64,000 bases of DNA from Brasenia schreberi (lineage: Eukaryota > Streptophyta > Magnoliopsida > Nymphaeales > Cabombaceae). Positions 61,001 to 64,000 of this stretch are shown in pieces (within the stretch, counting starts at the first letter, position 1; every line of letters starts with the position of its first letter). The position numbers and the translations under genes are program-made. Location of the stretch: the NCBI GenBank assembly GCA_036023115.1, contig JAYKKT010000074.1, forward strand, positions 13,625,501-13,689,500, read 5' to 3'. Under the pieces are notes generated by a model. It was not told the DNA's origin. It made no database searches and saw only the letters and a list, made by a program, of their open reading frames with translations.

Positions 61001-62067
61001 ATAATTCTTAACTGTTGATCTCCTCTTGTTGTTTCCAAGAACAGCCATGATTTTCTCATGTAAATCCTAAATCTCTTCATGGTGGACATTTCCTTCATGT
61101 ACGATATCTTCTTCCTTGAGCTGCAATTTTACCCCTTATGAAGCTTCATGTTTTCAATGTATAACCTCTCCATGTGCCCTAGTTTTCTCTTTCCCTTTTC
61201 CCACTTTTGCCTTTTCAAGATATCTACTTTCCTTTTCCATGTGATTTCTGTTGTCCCTAACTACCTTTTCTCTTCATTTTAAATGCCTTTAGTCTCGACC
61301 TGAAAATTGATCTTCTAGCTTGGGTGCTAGGGCACTACATGTATGGATTTAACTTGTAAATTCTAAAACTTGTTACATGAATTATTTACGAGCTTCTAAT
61401 CAGATTCATTTCTCTCCTTGAAATGGATGCGCTGAACCTTCTGCCTTGATTTGAGCTGGCCTTAGATGACTCATTGCCTGATAGCTTCTTCTGCTGGCAT
61501 GGTTGATACGCAGGGGGGTAGTTCATATCAAAATCAGGTTAACGGAATCCATATTTTTGGATGTTTAGACAAATTCTATGGTAAACATCCTTATTGTCTT
61601 CTTTTGATGTTCCATTTCCTTCTTTGGAATGCCATACCAGATTCATTTCAAGTGATACCTGTCCTACATGAGAAAAAAAAGCATAACAAAAGGATCATAG
61701 TCAAAGAACCTATACAATACAATATGTGTCAACTGAAAAATAGTTCTTTTAAAATGCTTTGTATGTAGAGTTTTTTGGGATTATAATGGAACTTGGATTG
61801 GATTTGGATATGACACTTATTTTGGTCAAAAAGCTTGGTTCTATATATTTGTGAGATCTTATGGCATGATATGGTAAATATATTCATGGGTTTATTCGTT
61901 TTGTTGGTAAACTTTGACATAACAAGTATAACATCTTATCCAAGAGGTCTATATTGCATTAGTATGTTTACATGGTGCAAGATAGGTGTAACGTCGGCAC
62001 ATCAAAATGCATTGACACTTCACTAGCCTGTCGCAGGTAATGCCCGAGCATTTTTAATATGCATTGA
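58034..62067. other. No gene recognised
   Basis: A CT-rich stretch at 58430-58470 with downstream GTCTTCGTCGAAGGGG looks like a plant 5' leader, and 58785-58880 (CTCCTGCAG|GATATTGACGAG...) could be an exon, but neither leads to a recognisable protein. The frames at 58210-58572 and 61466-61768 have no family resemblance I can name. A weakly expressed or non-coding gene is possible. Confidence 0.4.
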
Positions 62068-64000
62068 CAATGTTGTAAAACCGTATCAGTGCCCGTATCG
62101 CACTGGGCACCGATACGGTTGTATCGTTATGGTACATAGTTTTTTTTAATTCAAAAATTAAAATTAATTAACAAAACATGTATAACACAATGAAGAAGCA
62201 TTCATACTATAAGAAAAACATCTCCATAACAAGGCTACAAGCATCCATAAATATAATTCCATATTTCATAATCCATGATTCCATAATCCATAGAATCCAT
62301 ACCATTAGGCATTAACTATTAGGATCATAATCATCAAAGTTACAAGTACAACTTACAATCATCAAAGATGAGAACGTTACAAAGTTACGAATAAAAGTTA
62401 AAACAAATTGCAATCATCCACAATGTGGATCATAATCAACAAAAGCATTATAATCAACGTAGTCAAGATTACCACCATAACCATCATTATCATTATCTCC
62501 TCCCTCTTCTTTCTCCATAATAGGATTTGCCCATCCAATACCTTCGGCTTCATTTTCATCTGTCTCCAACTCCAAGTTCTGCTTCGGCTTGAAGTGTCCT
62601 CCAACTTTCATCTTCTAAAATAATAGGGGGCTCTTCCTCTTCGACCCAATTGTCAAGAATATCAACATTTTTGTAACTTAACGGATCATATGACACCTTG
62701 CTTGTCCTTCTTGTATCTTTTTGCATTTGCCTCTAAAGAAAGAATATTCAAATTATAAAGAATATCAAATGAAATATAGCCACATCAAGCATTCATTATT
62801 AATAAGGTTAAGAAAGAAGTCAAGAACTAGGCAACAATAAACAATATATATTTTCTAATTATTACCTTTTGCCTTAACTTCATGTTATAGTCAACGTATA
62901 CCAAATCACGCAGTCGAGCATGCTCCAGTTTGTTTCGCTTTTTCGTGTGAATGCGTTGGAAAAAGCTCTAATTCCTCTCGCACCCATTCGAACTACATAT
63001 TTGACTCAATATACGTTGAGCAAAGCTTGTTAGCATTTACACCAAAAGGAGCATACCATTTATCTTAAATAAAACACGATAATGATTAATAAGAGACACA
63101 TAGAGTTAATCAATTAATAACTTAAAATGAATATCAATAAAAACACAATACCTGGTCGCATCTGGAAGCGGAGTTGGATTGCAATTGGCTTTCCAAAATC
63201 TCCAACACTCTGTATATACTTGATTAACTCTAAATGAATATTACAACGAGTAGGTGAATCTTCAATAAGGTCAATTGCATTTAAGATACCCTTTTTCACT
63301 TCTTTATCCTCCACAAAGTTAGGAGAAAATCGAATAGAAGGGTTAAGGAAATATGCAGCAACATGCAAATCATGATGCATTTGGCAGTTTCAAAGTGCAT
63401 CAATTATCTTCCAAACTTTCTTTAGAAGTGACCGCTTGCGGTCAAAATTTGCTTGTATTTCCAATTTGGCCTTATCTATAGCATCATATATATATAAGGC
63501 ATAACAGGTTTATCTTCACTATCCACCATCCTCGTTACCTTAACTAAATGTTCAATCATCCTAAAAAATTTGCTGCAACTTTCCAAAAAATCAGCATTGA
63601 AAACAACATCTACCATAACAATCTCCTCCCTCTTTGTAGATCAACTAATAGAGCCCCATTCATCAGATACAAACAATTTTTTCAATCTATTTTTATGTAT
63701 GACAAGACTTTGCATAGTAATGACATTTGTAGCAAATCTTATCAATGAAGGCCTAATCGATTCCCTTCCAGTTGTATGAATTCGCATCAAATGCAATACA
63801 AAAGAATGATTATAAATAAACTTTATAATATTTCTTCATGCATCTATAGTCCCTCTTATTTCATCCATTGTACTCTTCAAGCATTAAGTTTATGCAATGC
63901 GCAACACATGGAGTCCATACTAAGGATTGATGGTTTGCCTCAAGCATCTTACCAACTGCTCTAAAATTTGCAGCATTATCAATAATGAATTGAACAACAT
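62068..64000 (-). mobile_element. hAT element (DUF659 type), cut by window end
   Basis: Left terminus CAATGTTGTAAAACCGTATC at 62068, then ACGGTTGTATCG-type subterminal repeats as in the two hAT elements of intron 3. Minus-strand transposase: acidic C-terminal tail 62611-62414 (NLELETDENEAEGIGW), hAT region 63380-63114 (HDLHVAAYFLNPSIRFSPNF, RCNIHLELIKYI), DUF659 at the edge (NVVQFIIDNAANFRAVGKML, 64000-63935). Some frames are broken. N-terminal DUF659 half and BED finger should lie beyond 64000. Closely related to the remnant at 13450-15625. Confidence 0.82.

Overview
This is a window of nuclear DNA from a flowering plant. The protein-coding pieces are plant-specific: an IDM1-type acetyltransferase, U-box-type receptor-like kinases and a rhamnogalacturonan-II xylosyltransferase. 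Introns are very long, the DNA is AT-rich, and most of it is decayed transposons (RTE-clade LINEs, Copia, Tat/Ogre-like Gypsy, DUF659-type hAT, a decayed Mutator-like element). I cannot name the species. The TE load and huge introns would suit a magnoliid or early-diverging eudicot, but that is only a guess.

Layout. 1-1724 holds the 3' half of an intact-looking IDM1-like gene (+). 2.29-2.96 kb is a frameshifted kinase fragment (+). 3.3-17.5 kb is a second kinase pseudogene (-) whose two recognisable exons are separated by a 13.3-kb intron filled with LINE, Mutator-like, hAT and Copia debris. 18-25 kb is mostly featureless, with a possible 5'-UTR exon at 21.6-21.7 kb, an isolated LINE 5' end at 24.66-24.97 kb and small LINE pieces. 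25.6-27.1 kb is a Copia pol remnant (+). 27.1-32.5 kb is a stack of RTE LINEs (-); within it lies a full-length copy (28501-31780) with a perfect 17-bp target-site duplication, inserted in an older copy. 34.2-48.1 kb is a complete four-exon GT77 xylosyltransferase gene (MGP4/RGXT type, 356 aa) whose third intron is 11.4 kb. 49.8-52 kb is old LINE debris. 52.2-57.5 kb is two head-to-head Gypsy fragments with 2.1-2.4-kb LTRs. 57.5-62 kb is unrecognised apart from one small LINE insertion. 62.07 kb to the edge is another hAT element.

The most interesting object is in intron 3 of the xylosyltransferase gene. It is a complete, non-autonomous, Copia-like LTR element (36793-44681, minus strand) with matched LTRs, a GATTA target-site duplication and a primer-binding site next to the 5' LTR. 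It has no gag or pol. It carries pieces of two cellular genes: a rearranged, intron-free segment of the GPN-loop GTPase GPN2/QQT1, and a segment of the largest subunit of RNA polymerase IV/V. Two related hAT elements later landed in it, in a roughly 29-bp minisatellite and at the same motif of two repeat units, one with a perfect 8-bp duplication.

Working genes visible here are probably only two: the IDM1-like gene and the xylosyltransferase gene. They are not functionally linked; the rest of the window is the history of insertions around and inside them.
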